DNA of 64,000 nucleotides from JASLMY01 sp965226475. GTDB taxonomy: Bacteria; Pseudomonadota; Alphaproteobacteria; GCA-2731375. This document shows positions 43,082 to 52,174 of this stretch, piece after piece. The stretch's first letter is position 1; every line of letters starts with the position of its first letter. Under the pieces are notes generated by a model. It was not told the DNA's origin. It saw only the letters and a list, made by a program, of their open reading frames with translations, and searched no databases. Position numbers and translations under genes: made by a program. The stretch spans positions 1 to 64,000 of the forward strand of contig CBDDDJ010000003.1 of assembly GCA_965226475.1 (NCBI GenBank), written 5' to 3'.

Positions 43082-44699
43082 GTCGGTGCTGATGAACAGC
43101 CTCGGCCTCGCCTTCTGCCTGCAAGGCGGCCAGGCCCGGCTGCCATTATCCGCGACCATCGATATCGGGCCGTCCTCGGCCGGACTGATCTCGTTGATTC
43201 GCGAGGCCCTGCCGCCGGACCGCCGGCACGAGGCCGGCTGGTTCGCGCTGCGGATGACCCGTGAGCACGCGATCTACCCGTGCGACACCCAGCTTGGCTG
43301 CCGCGCGCCGCTGCCCGGCGAGCGCGCTTTCCTGGTCAACCTGCTGGGCCTGATGATGACCCCGGCTGGCGCCGAGGGCGTCCCCGACGGCATGCGCGAG
43401 CTGATCGGGCCGGCCATCACGGCGGTCTATGCGCTGCGTTCGGACAAGATCGCCAGCGCCGAGCCGCACGCCTATACGGCGGGACGCGATGCCGTGGTAG
43501 ACGCGGCGCTGGCCGCCGCCGGGATCGATCCGCCGGAGGCCCCGTTGTGGTGGGAGATCGTCGACCTGCTGTTCGAGGCCGGCGCGCATGCGGCGGCCGC
43601 GCGGGCGCAGCTCTACGCCGTGCCGGTGCTGGGCGACCTGCTGGCGGCGGTGCGCGAGCCCGCCGTCCAGGGCCTCGTCGGCGATACCGCCCATGGCGCC
43701 GGCGGCGAGACGGTGACCCAGGCCTTTATCCGCATCCTGACCGCGCTGTCCGGCGACTGGCCGATCATGTTCGCGCCCACTGTCTTCGATATCGGTGATG
43801 TGCGTATCGCCGCCATCGATCTCGCCGGCGTGGCGCCGCAGGGCTCACCCGAGGCCGCCCGTCAGACCGCCGCCTTCTACCTGCTGGCCCGTCACGCGCT
43901 GACCCGCCACTGGTGGATCGGCGACGACTCACTCGCCGATATCCCCGAGCCCTACCGGGCCTGGCACGCGCACCGCCTGCGCGATATCCGCGAGGCGCCC
44001 AAACGGCTCGCGTACGACGAGTTCCACCGCACCGCCGGCGCACCCGCCGTGCGCGCCCAGGTCGAGCGGGACGTGCGGGAGGCCCGCAAGCTCAGGGTGC
44101 GTCTTTGCCTGGCCTCGCAGCGGCTTGAGGATTTCGGTGGCGCGCTGACCGAGCTTGCCAACCGCTACTGGATTCTCGGTGCGGGCGGCAAAGCCGGTGA
44201 GATCGAGGCGCTGTCCGGGATATTCGCGTTGAGCGAGACCCTCCAGGACGCCATCCGCTACCGCCTGCCGGGACCCGGCAAGGACGGCGCGCCGGCACTG
44301 CTGATCGCCAGCGACGCGCGCGGGCGTTTCGAGCAACTGGTCGTCAACACGCCGGGACCGGCCGAGCTGTGGGCGCTGACCACCAGTCCCGCCGATGTGG
44401 CGCTGCGGTCGCGTCTTCAGGCTCGACTGGCGCCGGCCGTCGCGAGAGCCGTGCTGGCGCGGGCCTTCCCCACGGGGACCGCGCGTGCCCGCATCGACTC
44501 CGAGCTTGGCCGTCTCGCGGCGGCGGGCATCCGTGCCGGCGCCACCGAGGAAGACGTGCTCGACCGCCTCGCGGACGAACTCGTCCAGACAGCTGAAACC
44601 ACCCAATCCGCCTTCGGGCCGGCCGGCGATGATCCGGCCGCGGCGGTTTCCACCGGCCGGTCCGCACCGGCCGGCCAACCAACCGAAACGGAGGAATAA
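43082..44699 (+). pseudogene. IcmB/DotO-like (TraU-type) T4BSS ATPase, C-terminal part
   Basis: About 538 codons. Starts VLMNSLGLAFCLQGGQARLP, which in IcmB-like ATPases follows directly after the P-loop G-K-S, so the IS21 has removed the Walker A and everything upstream. Still present: GWFALRMTREHAIYPCDTQL, the Walker-B-like PKRLAYDEFHRTAGAP (about residues 300-315) and RVRLCLASQRLEDFGGALTE then LANRYWILGAG. IcmB is the energising ATPase of Dot/Icm and IncI-type conjugation machines. Without the P-loop the product cannot work. It begins the transfer block and ends four bases before ssb. Confidence 0.78.
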
Positions 44700-44702
44700 A
44701 CG

Positions 44703-45191
44703 ATGTTGAACATGAACCGGGTGTCGTTGCTGGGCCACGCGGGGCGCGACCCCGAGGTCCGCACCATAAAGAGCGGCGAGAAGACCGCCACATTCAGTCT
44801 GGCCACCACGGATAAGTGGCGGCGCAAGGACGACGGGACGGGTGAGGCCACCCAGTGGCACCGGATCGTTGTGTTCGGCGCCGCCGTCGCGGCAGTCGAA
44901 AAGCTGGTCCGCAAGGGCGCCGCGCTTCTGGTCGAAGGGCGCATTACCTCGCGTGAATACCAGGACAAGAAGGGCGAAAGCCGCCGGGTTACGGAAATCG
45001 TCGTGGCGGGACCGCAAGGCCTCGTCAATGTGCTGTCCGCGCGCCAGGACGACGGCCGCGTGGCAAACGTGGAAGACATGGGCGAGGTAGCGGGAAACAG
45101 GGGTCCTGGCGGGATCACCGATGCGCCCGCGCCAACCGGAGAGCTGGATGGCGCCGCGCCGGACGGCCCTTCCGGTGTCGAGAGGCAGTGA
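44703..45191 (+). CDS. ssb: Single-stranded DNA-binding protein
   Basis: 162 aa. OB fold in residues 1-110: MNRVSLLGHAGRDPEVRTIK, TFSLATTDKWRRKDDGTGEA, TQWHRIVVFGAAVAAVEKLV and GAALLVEGRITSREYQDKKG. The tail (GELDGAAPDGPSGVERQ) lacks the acidic DDDIPF tip through which chromosomal SSBs recruit partners, as in some plasmid-borne SSBs. GGAGG precedes the ATG by eight bases. Placed between transfer genes, it would coat the transferred strand or support plasmid replication. Confidence 0.93.
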   Translation: MLNMNRVSLLGHAGRDPEVRTIKSGEKTATFSLATTDKWRRKDDGTGEATQWHRIVVFGAAVAAVEKLVRKGAALLVEGRITSREYQDKKGESRRVTEIVVAGPQGLVNVLSARQDDGRVANVEDMGEVAGNRGPGGITDAPAPTGELDGAAPDGPSGVERQ

Positions 45192-45730
45192 TGAGCGGGC
45201 GCGTAGGCCGCGTGCTCGCGGCACTGGCGCTTCTGGCGCCGGTGCTCGCCCCCGTTCCCGGAGCCTCGCCGGCCCTGGCCCAGGCGCCGCCGCCCGCCGC
45301 TATTGAAGCGGGCTGCGATCCGGGAATCCGTGAGGCGTTGGCGGCGAGCGCCGCGCGGGGCGTCGAGCAGGATCTCGCCGTTATCCGCAATCCCGATCAG
45401 GGTATCCGCGATCCGGACTCGATCCTCGACTTCTCCTGCCTGGAGGACCTCTTCAACTACCGGGCCTTCGACGTGCTGTTCGATCCCGGCGGCGCGCTCG
45501 AGGAAATCCTCGGTCTCGCGCGGCGCCGGGTCTGCGAGATCGCGCGGAACACCTAACGCGGCTATGTCGGCCGCACGCTGGACGCCTCGGTCTATACCTC
45601 CCGGCTGCCCCGGCTACCGGGACTACACCGCCTCCCGGGGCTCGATACCGACGCCCGGAACGGCAACATCCCGCAAGACAGCGGGGTCAACGCCGAACGC
45701 TTCCGCGGCATCCTGGGAGGTGGGCAATGA
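45191..45730 (+). pseudogene. Secreted transfer-region protein with in-frame stop
   Basis: Signal peptide (MSGRVGRVLAALALLAPVLA, cleavage near ALAQA). Then GCDPGIREALAASAARGVEQ, FSCLEDLFNYRAFDVLFDPG and LGLARRRVCEIARNT followed by TAA (45554-45556). The same frame goes on RGYVGRTLDASVYTSRLPRL to GILGGGQ and TGA at 45728-45730, which overlaps the next ATG (ATGA). That ending shows the original gene was 179 codons; a Tyr codon (TAC/TAT) probably became TAA. Four Cys in the first part could form disulfides. Unknown function, part of the type IVB-like block. Confidence 0.78.
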
Positions 45731-46878
45731 GTACCCCCGTTCGTTGCCGCACCGTCTTCCATGCCGTGATCCTTGCCACGGCCCTGACCGCAACGTTGGC
45801 GGTTCCGCCCGCCCGCGCCCATTCGCCGTGCGATCCGATCGACAACGACCGGGCCGAGGCGAGCCGCGTGCTCGTGGGTCTCACCCGTGAAATCGACGTC
45901 ATGGAAGCCACCATCGTCGAGGCTCTACGCCTGCAAACGGGCCAGCTCTCCGGTTATGCGGCACAGAGCGCCAAGGCAGTGACCGGCGCGCTCGATGCTC
46001 AGACCAAGCTTCAGGCACAGATCGCCCGCGAGGTCGAGGAAACCAGGGCCATGCGCGCCCGCCGGCCCACGGACAGCGGCTGCGCCGCCATCACCGGCCT
46101 GGCCGGGCTTGCCGCGACACGGCAAGCAGCCGAAAGCGCCTATGGGCGAGCCGCGGACGCTGAGACGGGGCGTATCGCGGGCGACCGCGCCGCCGTTCCC
46201 GATGCCGGCGCCGCCGCCGGCAACGCGGCCCGCTTCGAGAGCCTGACGAGTACCTATTGCAACGGCGCGCGGGCCGGGGAGGATGCCGCGCTCTGCCGGG
46301 GCGGCGATGCGCTCCACGCCGCCGATCTCAAAGCCGGAAACCTGTTCGACCGGCGCACCTTCGCGAACGAAGCGGAACTGCGCACGGCGGTCGAGCTGTC
46401 GCGCAATCTCGCGGCGCCCGTGGTGCACGATCCGCCGGCGCTGGCCTCCGCCGAGACCGATCAGGAGCGCCGCCGCATCCTGCTCGCCCGTTCCGCCGAC
46501 GCTCGTGCCGCTCTGGCCGGCGACTACTTCGCCCATGCCCGCGCGTTGCGCGCACCGGGCGCTTCGCTCGGGGCCTGGGCCGCCCTGGCCGCGCCGGGAC
46601 GCGATGCGGCAACCCCGGTCAGCCGCCATGAGCTTCTGGAGCTGCTCGCCAGCCGCCGGTTCGAGAACCCCGGCTGGTTCGTCGATCTGCAAGCGATGAG
46701 CCAGGAGAACCTGCTGCGCGAGCTGGTCACCCTGCAAGCGGTCTCGCTGATGCTCGACTGGCGCCGCTACCGGCTCGACGAACGGCGTGGCGCCATCGAC
46801 GCCACCGGGTTGGCGCTTGCCGCCGAACGCATGCGCCTTCTGCCCGGCCTCGCCAACCCGGCCGCCGGAGCGAACTGA
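45727..46878 (+). CDS. Secreted transfer-region protein (unknown)
   Basis: 383 aa. Signal peptide residues 1-31 (VFHAVILATALTATLAVPPA, cleavage after ARA). The mature part is alpha-helical and Ala-rich: EASRVLVGLTREIDVMEATI, GALDAQTKLQAQIAREVEET, two Cys pairs (CDPIDND / SGCAAITG; TYCNGARAG / ALCRGGDAL), then PVSRHELLELLASRRFENPG and NLLRELVTLQAVSLMLDWRR. By position (between IcmB-like and DotA-like genes) it may correspond to traW/traX-type genes of IncI plasmids, but no similarity can be shown by eye. Intact. Confidence 0.72.
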   Translation: MSTPVRCRTVFHAVILATALTATLAVPPARAHSPCDPIDNDRAEASRVLVGLTREIDVMEATIVEALRLQTGQLSGYAAQSAKAVTGALDAQTKLQAQIAREVEETRAMRARRPTDSGCAAITGLAGLAATRQAAESAYGRAADAETGRIAGDRAAVPDAGAAAGNAARFESLTSTYCNGARAGEDAALCRGGDALHAADLKAGNLFDRRTFANEAELRTAVELSRNLAAPVVHDPPALASAETDQERRRILLARSADARAALAGDYFAHARALRAPGASLGAWAALAAPGRDAATPVSRHELLELLASRRFENPGWFVDLQAMSQENLLRELVTLQAVSLMLDWRRYRLDERRGAIDATGLALAAERMRLLPGLANPAAGAN

Positions 46879-46883
46879 CCGCC

Positions 46884-49193
46884 ATGGGCGCGCTCCGCTT
46901 CCTGTTCGCCCCGGAATTGACTCGCCCGCTCACGGACGCGGTGCGGTCTTCGGCCGAACCGGTCCGGAGGATGCGGCCGTTTCGGCTCCCGGTGCCGGCC
47001 AATGCTCCACCGAACGTGGCGCAAGAGACAAGGAAAGGGGAATCGGTAGCCAACACGCAAAAGGCAAACAGGCCGCGGTTGACGAAGAAGCGTGCCCTTT
47101 CCTGTATCGGCCTTCTGGTCCTGCTCACGGGGACGGTGCTCGCAGCCATGGGTATCGCGGGCCTGCTGCTGTCCGAACCGGTGGCGGCGCAGACCATCGA
47201 CCGGGGCCTGTTTGCCGGCGCGGACAGGGCGACGCGGGACGTACTGGCCTTTCTCGGCGATATCGGCGCGGGCCGCGGCTCCGTGCTCGGCGACATGCTG
47301 TTCGTCTTCAACGGCGGTGTACTGGCGCTGGCGGGGTTCCTGCTGGTCTGGCACACGGTGGCCGGCACGCTCGATACCGCCCGCGAGGGCCGGTTCGGCT
47401 TCGGCGCCTGGGAGATCGTGCGCATCGTTGCCGCCGTCGCCCTGATGGCGCCGCTGCCGGGCGGCATGAATGGCGCCCAGCACGTCGTGATCGGCCTCGC
47501 CCATCTCGGCGGCGATTTCGCCAACGCCGTCTGGGAGCCGTTCTCCGAAGAGGCTCTCGGCGAAGGCGAACCCATCGTGCCCCGGCCCCGCGAGGCTGTC
47601 TGGCGCGCCGCCATCGCCCGAACCCTGATCCTGGAAGCCTGCCGGTATGCCGCCAACGGCAGCGCTGCCCGCGCCGGCGATGCTCCTTATATAGAACTTC
47701 GCGAGGCCAGCGAGGCCTACAAAAGCCCGGGAACCGTCCGGGTCCGTCGCATCGAGGCGAGGATCCTGCATTACGACGGCGCCGGACGCGGCATGCCGGG
47801 CGATCTGTGCGGCGCGATCCGCTTCGCCGGGCTCGCGGCCGAAGGGGCGCGCGGGATCGCCGCCGAGGGACACCGCAACGCGCTGGCCGGGCTGCTCTCG
47901 GAGATCCGCGCCGTCGCGGCCGATCTCGCCGCCCATTACGTGACCGGCTCGCCTGCCTACGGCCGGCCCTTGCCCGATCTCGATGTGTTGCTCGAGGGCA
48001 GGGGCCTGGCCGAGCGTTATGCGGGCGTGCTCGATACGGCGCTTGCGCGCGCCGCGTCCGAGGAACGCGTGGAGCTCGCCCGCGTGGTGGCTGAAGACGC
48101 CAGGGCGGCAAGCTGGATGTCGGCCGCGAGCTTCTTCAACACCATCGCCCACCGCACCGGCCTGTTCCAGGCCGCCGCCCACAATATTCCCGGGGTGAGC
48201 CTGCCGCCGCCGAGCCTGGGGCATTGGGCGCCCGCCGCCGATGCCGCCGTCAAGGGTCTGACAACTGCCCTGGTCCGGTCACGCGGCTACCAGCCCATGC
48301 TGTTTTCCGCCGCTGCCAGTGGCGCCGCCGCGTTGCCCGCGCCGGGCGGTGGCGGCGGCATGGCGGCGGGTCTCATGGAGTTCATCGATCTCGACAGCGT
48401 GATCGTCGCCGACAGCGGCAATCCCATTGCCGATCTGGCTTCCCTCGGGCACGGCCTGATGAACGCGGCGCTAGCCGCCATGACGGCATTGATGGGCGCG
48501 GCCGCCGGATCGGGGCTGCTCGAATCCGTGCCCTTCGTCGGCAAGGGCCTCGATATGTTCGAATCCGTCTGGCAGGTCGCCGACGGTTTTGTCTCCACCG
48601 TGCTTGGGCTCCTGCTGATCGCCGGTGCGGTGCTGGCCTACCTGCTGCCGGCGCTGCCCTTCATCCGCTTCCTGTTCGCCATTCTCGGCTGGATCGTGAC
48701 CGTCGCCGTGGCGGTGCTGGCCGTTACCGTGTTCGCCGCCGCCCATGTGACGCGGGGCGACGGCAACCGGCTCGCGACACAGGCCACACGCCTGGGCTGG
48801 CTGTTCCTGCCCGGGCTGTTCCTGCGTCCGCCGCTGATGCTGTTCGGCCTGATCATGGGGTATTTCGTGTTCCTGGCCGGGATCGGCCTCTTCAACGAGG
48901 TCTGGTTGCCGCGGATGCGCGACGCGGGCGCTTCCGGCGGGCTCGGCCCGATCGGGTTCCTCGCCATGCTCACCCTCTACGTGATGATCGCCTACGGGCT
49001 GATGAACGCCTCGTTCAAGCTCATCGACCTGCTGCCCTCGGCCGTCCTCGACTGGATCGGCGGGCGCGGCGGTGCGGGCGAGGATGGCGGCGAGCGGGTC
49101 GGCGGTGCTGCCGCCGGCGCCATCTCGCGGGTGGGCGGCTTGCGGATCGGCGCGGGGCCGCGGCGCGGCGGCGGCATTGCCGGGAGCCGGTGA
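46884..49193 (+). CDS. DotA/TraY-like type IVB secretion membrane protein
   Basis: 769 aa, inner membrane. DotA/TraY are large polytopic proteins of Dot/Icm and IncI transfer systems. Predicted segments: one near 73-95 (LSCIGLLVLLTGTVLAAMGI), one near 135-160 (LFVFNGGVLALAGFLLVWHT), one near 180-195 before PLPGGMNGAQHVVIGLAHLG; a periplasmic region of about 280 residues; then four to five C-terminal helices (VLGLLLIAGAVLAYLLPALP, LGWIVTVAVAVLAVTVFAAA, PPLMLFGLIMGYFVFLAGIG, LAMLTLYVMIAYGLMNASFK). The motif GWFLHVTRGDGNRLA-like HVTRGDGNRLATQ and the VNGGVL...WHTVAGT block are typical for the family. Gly/Arg-rich tail. Intact. Confidence 0.85.
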   Translation: MGALRFLFAPELTRPLTDAVRSSAEPVRRMRPFRLPVPANAPPNVAQETRKGESVANTQKANRPRLTKKRALSCIGLLVLLTGTVLAAMGIAGLLLSEPVAAQTIDRGLFAGADRATRDVLAFLGDIGAGRGSVLGDMLFVFNGGVLALAGFLLVWHTVAGTLDTAREGRFGFGAWEIVRIVAAVALMAPLPGGMNGAQHVVIGLAHLGGDFANAVWEPFSEEALGEGEPIVPRPREAVWRAAIARTLILEACRYAANGSAARAGDAPYIELREASEAYKSPGTVRVRRIEARILHYDGAGRGMPGDLCGAIRFAGLAAEGARGIAAEGHRNALAGLLSEIRAVAADLAAHYVTGSPAYGRPLPDLDVLLEGRGLAERYAGVLDTALARAASEERVELARVVAEDARAASWMSAASFFNTIAHRTGLFQAAAHNIPGVSLPPPSLGHWAPAADAAVKGLTTALVRSRGYQPMLFSAAASGAAALPAPGGGGGMAAGLMEFIDLDSVIVADSGNPIADLASLGHGLMNAALAAMTALMGAAAGSGLLESVPFVGKGLDMFESVWQVADGFVSTVLGLLLIAGAVLAYLLPALPFIRFLFAILGWIVTVAVAVLAVTVFAAAHVTRGDGNRLATQATRLGWLFLPGLFLRPPLMLFGLIMGYFVFLAGIGLFNEVWLPRMRDAGASGGLGPIGFLAMLTLYVMIAYGLMNASFKLIDLLPSAVLDWIGGRGGAGEDGGERVGGAAAGAISRVGGLRIGAGPRRGGGIAGSR

Positions 49194-49310
49194 TGATTCA
49201 CGCCAACACACCAATACGCACGGCGGGCGGTGCCGGGCCGGAAGCTTCGACAAACTCACTCCGGATCGGTCTGGGACTACGCCTGCAACCAAAATAGGAA
49301 TTTGAATCTC
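49194..49310. other. Short intergenic region before the coupling protein
   Basis: 117 bases; in frame with the coupling protein from 49230 on, but AGGAATTTGAATCTCATG points to the ATG at 49311 as start. Confidence 0.5.
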
Positions 49311-51290
49311 ATGCGATTCGTACCCGTTTACATCTCTGTCCTGCTTCTCGCAGGCGGTGCGGGCTGGTCCGCGTTTCTGGTAAAGAGCCTCCGCCGCGCC
49401 GATGTCTGCCTCGCCGTACTCGGCATCGTTCTTGCTCTTGCGGTGCTGGCCTACATGGTCACCGGCCGCAAGGAGAAGGGCGCCTGGGTCCGCTTCGGGT
49501 TGTACGGGGCGGCAATGATGATCTGCGCGGCTTCGATTTGGATGGAGATCATCCGGCCCGTGCTCGCGGTAACTTCCTTCAGGGGTTTCGCCGGATGGGT
49601 CACGCATCTTGGCGGTTATGAGCTGGCATCGGTCGCCGTGGCGCCGGTGGGTTTCGCGATTACCTTCATGCTGTGGTTCGAGGTCCTGATCGACAGCCTC
49701 AAATACCTCGAGAGCGGCAACCGGCGGCAGCGCGCCAAGTCCGATCTGTACGGCAGGTCGAAGCTTCTCGGCCGAAGGTTTCTGCGCCGCCTCGCCAAAC
49801 GCCGGGGCATCCTGCTCGGCCAGTGGGGCGCGGGCCGCAACGCCAAGTTGATCGGCTGGTCCCTGGAAGGCTCCGCCATCACCGTGGCCCCGCCCCGCGT
49901 CGGCAAGGGCGCTCTCATCGCCCTTAACCTGCTGTCGCCCGGCGACCGGGGGTTCCAGGGATCGACGGTCACTATTGACCCGCGCGGCGAACTCTGGTGC
50001 ATCGCCGCCCGGCGCAGGCGCGAGTTGGGCCGCCGGGCATTGTTGATCGATCCTTTCGGTGTGGTGGCCAAGCACAAGGAACAGTTCGAGGAAAAAACCC
50101 ACCTGCCGAATGTCAGAAGCGCGTTCTACAACCCACTCGACTTCATTCGAGACGATGAAAGTCTCGCCGTGCGTGACATCAATGTCCTGCTCGACGCCCT
50201 GCTCACGCCGCCGCGCCCGGGTTCGCACGAAAGCAGCCGCCATTTCTACGAATCCGCCCGCGCCATCGTCGCCGGTTACATGGCCTGGGTGCGTTTTCGC
50301 GAACCGAAGCGGAAACGCACTCTCGCCACCCTTTATCAAATGCTATCGATGCTGCCGAAGCAAAGGGAGGCCTTTGCGAAACATGTCAGGTCCAAGAAGC
50401 CCTTTGCCGGCGGGCTCACCCATATCGCGGTCCAGCGGCAGGCTCAGGTCGGCAAGGAAGAGGGCGGGAGCAACTTCACCACCATCGCCAACCAGCTCGC
50501 CTTCCTGAATTACCCGGAACTGCTCGCTCACACCCAAGAGTCCAGTTTCGACCCCCTGATCCTGGCAGGCGGCAAGACCGACCTCTTCGTGGTCGCCCCG
50601 GAGGAGACCATCGAGCACGTCAAGGGCTGGTTGCGCCTGTGGGTCGCTATCCCCAACGCCGTCGCCGGTATCAAACCGCTCAAACGCGATCTGCTGATCG
50701 TCATCGACGAGATGCCGCGGCTTGGCTACCTCAAGCCGGTCATGGACGGCTACACCATGGCCGCCGGCAAGGGCGTCCACTTCTGGTGCTTCGCCCAGTC
50801 GATCTCGGCGCTCGATTCCACCTGGGGCAAGGAGCACCGCAAGACCCTCTTGCATCTGGCCGAACTGGTGCAGATCCTGGGCTTCCCGCGCACCGACGCC
50901 GAGGGTGCCGAGGAACTCTCCAAGGCCATCGGCACCGCCACCTACGAGGCCCGGACCGAGAACCGCTCCGGCACCATCGCCGAGAACCGCATCGTCACCG
51001 CCAACACGCAGTGGCAGGCCGGCGATTCCCGCGCCCTGGTGCGCGAGCGGCTGATTACCCCCGACGAACTTATGACGCTTGGGCCCGACCGCCAATACGT
51101 CATCGCCTCGCCCAAGGACATGCCGCGAGATGCGCTGCATCTCCACCACGCTCACTACTGGCGTCGTTGGGACTCCCGCGATCTTGCCGATCCCAACCCG
51201 TTCGTCATCCGCAAAGAACGCTCGGAAAAGGCCAACACAAAGCGGGTGTGGCCGCAATTCAAACTGCCCTTTGGAGCAAAAGCGTTATGA
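49311..51290 (+). CDS. Type IV coupling protein (VirD4/TraG/TrbC-like)
   Basis: 659 aa. Links the relaxosome to the secretion channel. Membrane helices at about 5-24, 33-50, 63-85 and 105-127, then the cytosolic ATPase: P-loop variant TVAPPRVGKGALIALNLL (192-209, with G-K-G where most proteins have G-K-S/T, common in VirD4-type proteins), DPRGELWCIAARRRRELG, LLIDPFGVVAKHKE, FYESARAIVAGYMAW, and Walker B LLIVIDEMPRLGYLKPVMDG. FWCFAQSISALDSTWGKEHR and LITPDELMTLGPDRQYVIAS follow as in the family. The stop overlaps the next ATG. Intact. Confidence 0.92.
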   Translation: MRFVPVYISVLLLAGGAGWSAFLVKSLRRADVCLAVLGIVLALAVLAYMVTGRKEKGAWVRFGLYGAAMMICAASIWMEIIRPVLAVTSFRGFAGWVTHLGGYELASVAVAPVGFAITFMLWFEVLIDSLKYLESGNRRQRAKSDLYGRSKLLGRRFLRRLAKRRGILLGQWGAGRNAKLIGWSLEGSAITVAPPRVGKGALIALNLLSPGDRGFQGSTVTIDPRGELWCIAARRRRELGRRALLIDPFGVVAKHKEQFEEKTHLPNVRSAFYNPLDFIRDDESLAVRDINVLLDALLTPPRPGSHESSRHFYESARAIVAGYMAWVRFREPKRKRTLATLYQMLSMLPKQREAFAKHVRSKKPFAGGLTHIAVQRQAQVGKEEGGSNFTTIANQLAFLNYPELLAHTQESSFDPLILAGGKTDLFVVAPEETIEHVKGWLRLWVAIPNAVAGIKPLKRDLLIVIDEMPRLGYLKPVMDGYTMAAGKGVHFWCFAQSISALDSTWGKEHRKTLLHLAELVQILGFPRTDAEGAEELSKAIGTATYEARTENRSGTIAENRIVTANTQWQAGDSRALVRERLITPDELMTLGPDRQYVIASPKDMPRDALHLHHAHYWRRWDSRDLADPNPFVIRKERSEKANTKRVWPQFKLPFGAKAL

Positions 51291-52069
51291 CGGAGAAACG
51301 TGAACAATTGGCGGGCAATCGCGATCCTGGGGCCAATGAAGCATTAAGGCCCGCCAGATGGACGCGCGCTTCGGCAATTGGCGCTCCGCGAAGCGCGGCG
51401 CCCGCCGAGGAAGTCCCTGGGGAGGATCGCGGGGAGGCAGAATCGGAGAACCTCGCGGCGAACACGGGCGGTCCATCTCAGCCAGCCGGAAGTGATGGCG
51501 CGAAGGATCTGCCGGGCGGCGGTACTGGGGGCGACCCCGATCCGGAACGCGTCCCGACCGATGAAATCGCAACACTTGCAAACGTCCTCGATCTGACGCC
51601 CCGCATTTGTGCGCGCCTCGGCAAGGAACCGGACGTGAATTTGGCCGAGCTAAGCGGGAAAGTCGACAAGCTTACCCTTGCCATGGAGAAGTTCGCGTCA
51701 AGGGCGGAGAAAACCGGGGCCGCGCTCGATAAGGTGCTGGCTGCGCGGGAAGCCGCAACAGGCGAAACCGCGAAATGTGTCGAGGACAATAATCGGAAAG
51801 TCACGGCCGACTTCCACCGCTGGGCTGACACACAGCGCCGGTGTCGCTTTCGATTGTCGGCGCTCGCGCTGGCCGTCGCCGTACCCGCCTTCTTTATGCT
51901 TGGTGTGCTGCTCGAGCAGCAATTCCAGATCGTGCCGCTCCACGATCCGACCAGTGGCTGGAGCGCCCACATCTGGCAGAACTACGGCCGCACGATCATC
52001 GATTGCGCGGAGGATGCGAGGCGCACGAATAAGCCGATCGAGTGCAGGTTTCCTGTTCACGCGCCTTGA
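51287..52069 (+). CDS. Membrane-anchored accessory protein of the transfer region
   Basis: 260 aa. A disordered, charged N-terminus (residues 1-95), a coiled region about 115-185 (ELSGKVDKLTLAMEKFASRA, DKVLAAREAATGETAKCVED), one membrane helix 189-209 (LSALALAVAVPAFFMLGVLL) and a periplasmic tail with HIWQNYGRTIIDCAEDARRT and two Cys (240, 253). Coupled to the T4CP gene by ATGA. Proteins of this shape next to a coupling protein may act in relaxosome docking; unproven. A diverged fragment of a homologue is at 36880-37237. Confidence 0.7.
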   Translation: MTEKREQLAGNRDPGANEALRPARWTRASAIGAPRSAAPAEEVPGEDRGEAESENLAANTGGPSQPAGSDGAKDLPGGGTGGDPDPERVPTDEIATLANVLDLTPRICARLGKEPDVNLAELSGKVDKLTLAMEKFASRAEKTGAALDKVLAAREAATGETAKCVEDNNRKVTADFHRWADTQRRCRFRLSALALAVAVPAFFMLGVLLEQQFQIVPLHDPTSGWSAHIWQNYGRTIIDCAEDARRTNKPIECRFPVHAP

Positions 52070-52102
52070 CGGCCACTCAAATCCGGCCTTTAGCCGGTCT
52101 CC

Positions 52103-52127
52103 TGAACGGCCGCGTTTTGGCCGTTCA
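52103..52127. terminator. Hairpin between convergent genes
   Basis: Perfect arms TGAACGGCC / GGCCGTTCA around GCGTTTT; a second small hairpin CCGGC / GCCGG sits at 52083-52097. They lie between the converging stops at 52069 and 52175, a usual place for a bidirectional terminator, but no T-run follows. Confidence 0.45.
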
Positions 52128-52174
52128 CGTAGCAAACGCGTTGCCCTGGCAGAGCGGTGCGAGTAGTCCCCGAT

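Noticed and set aside
48471..50339. 622-codon minus-strand frame
   Set aside because: Antisense to the DotA-like and coupling protein genes, composition typical of a shadow frame.
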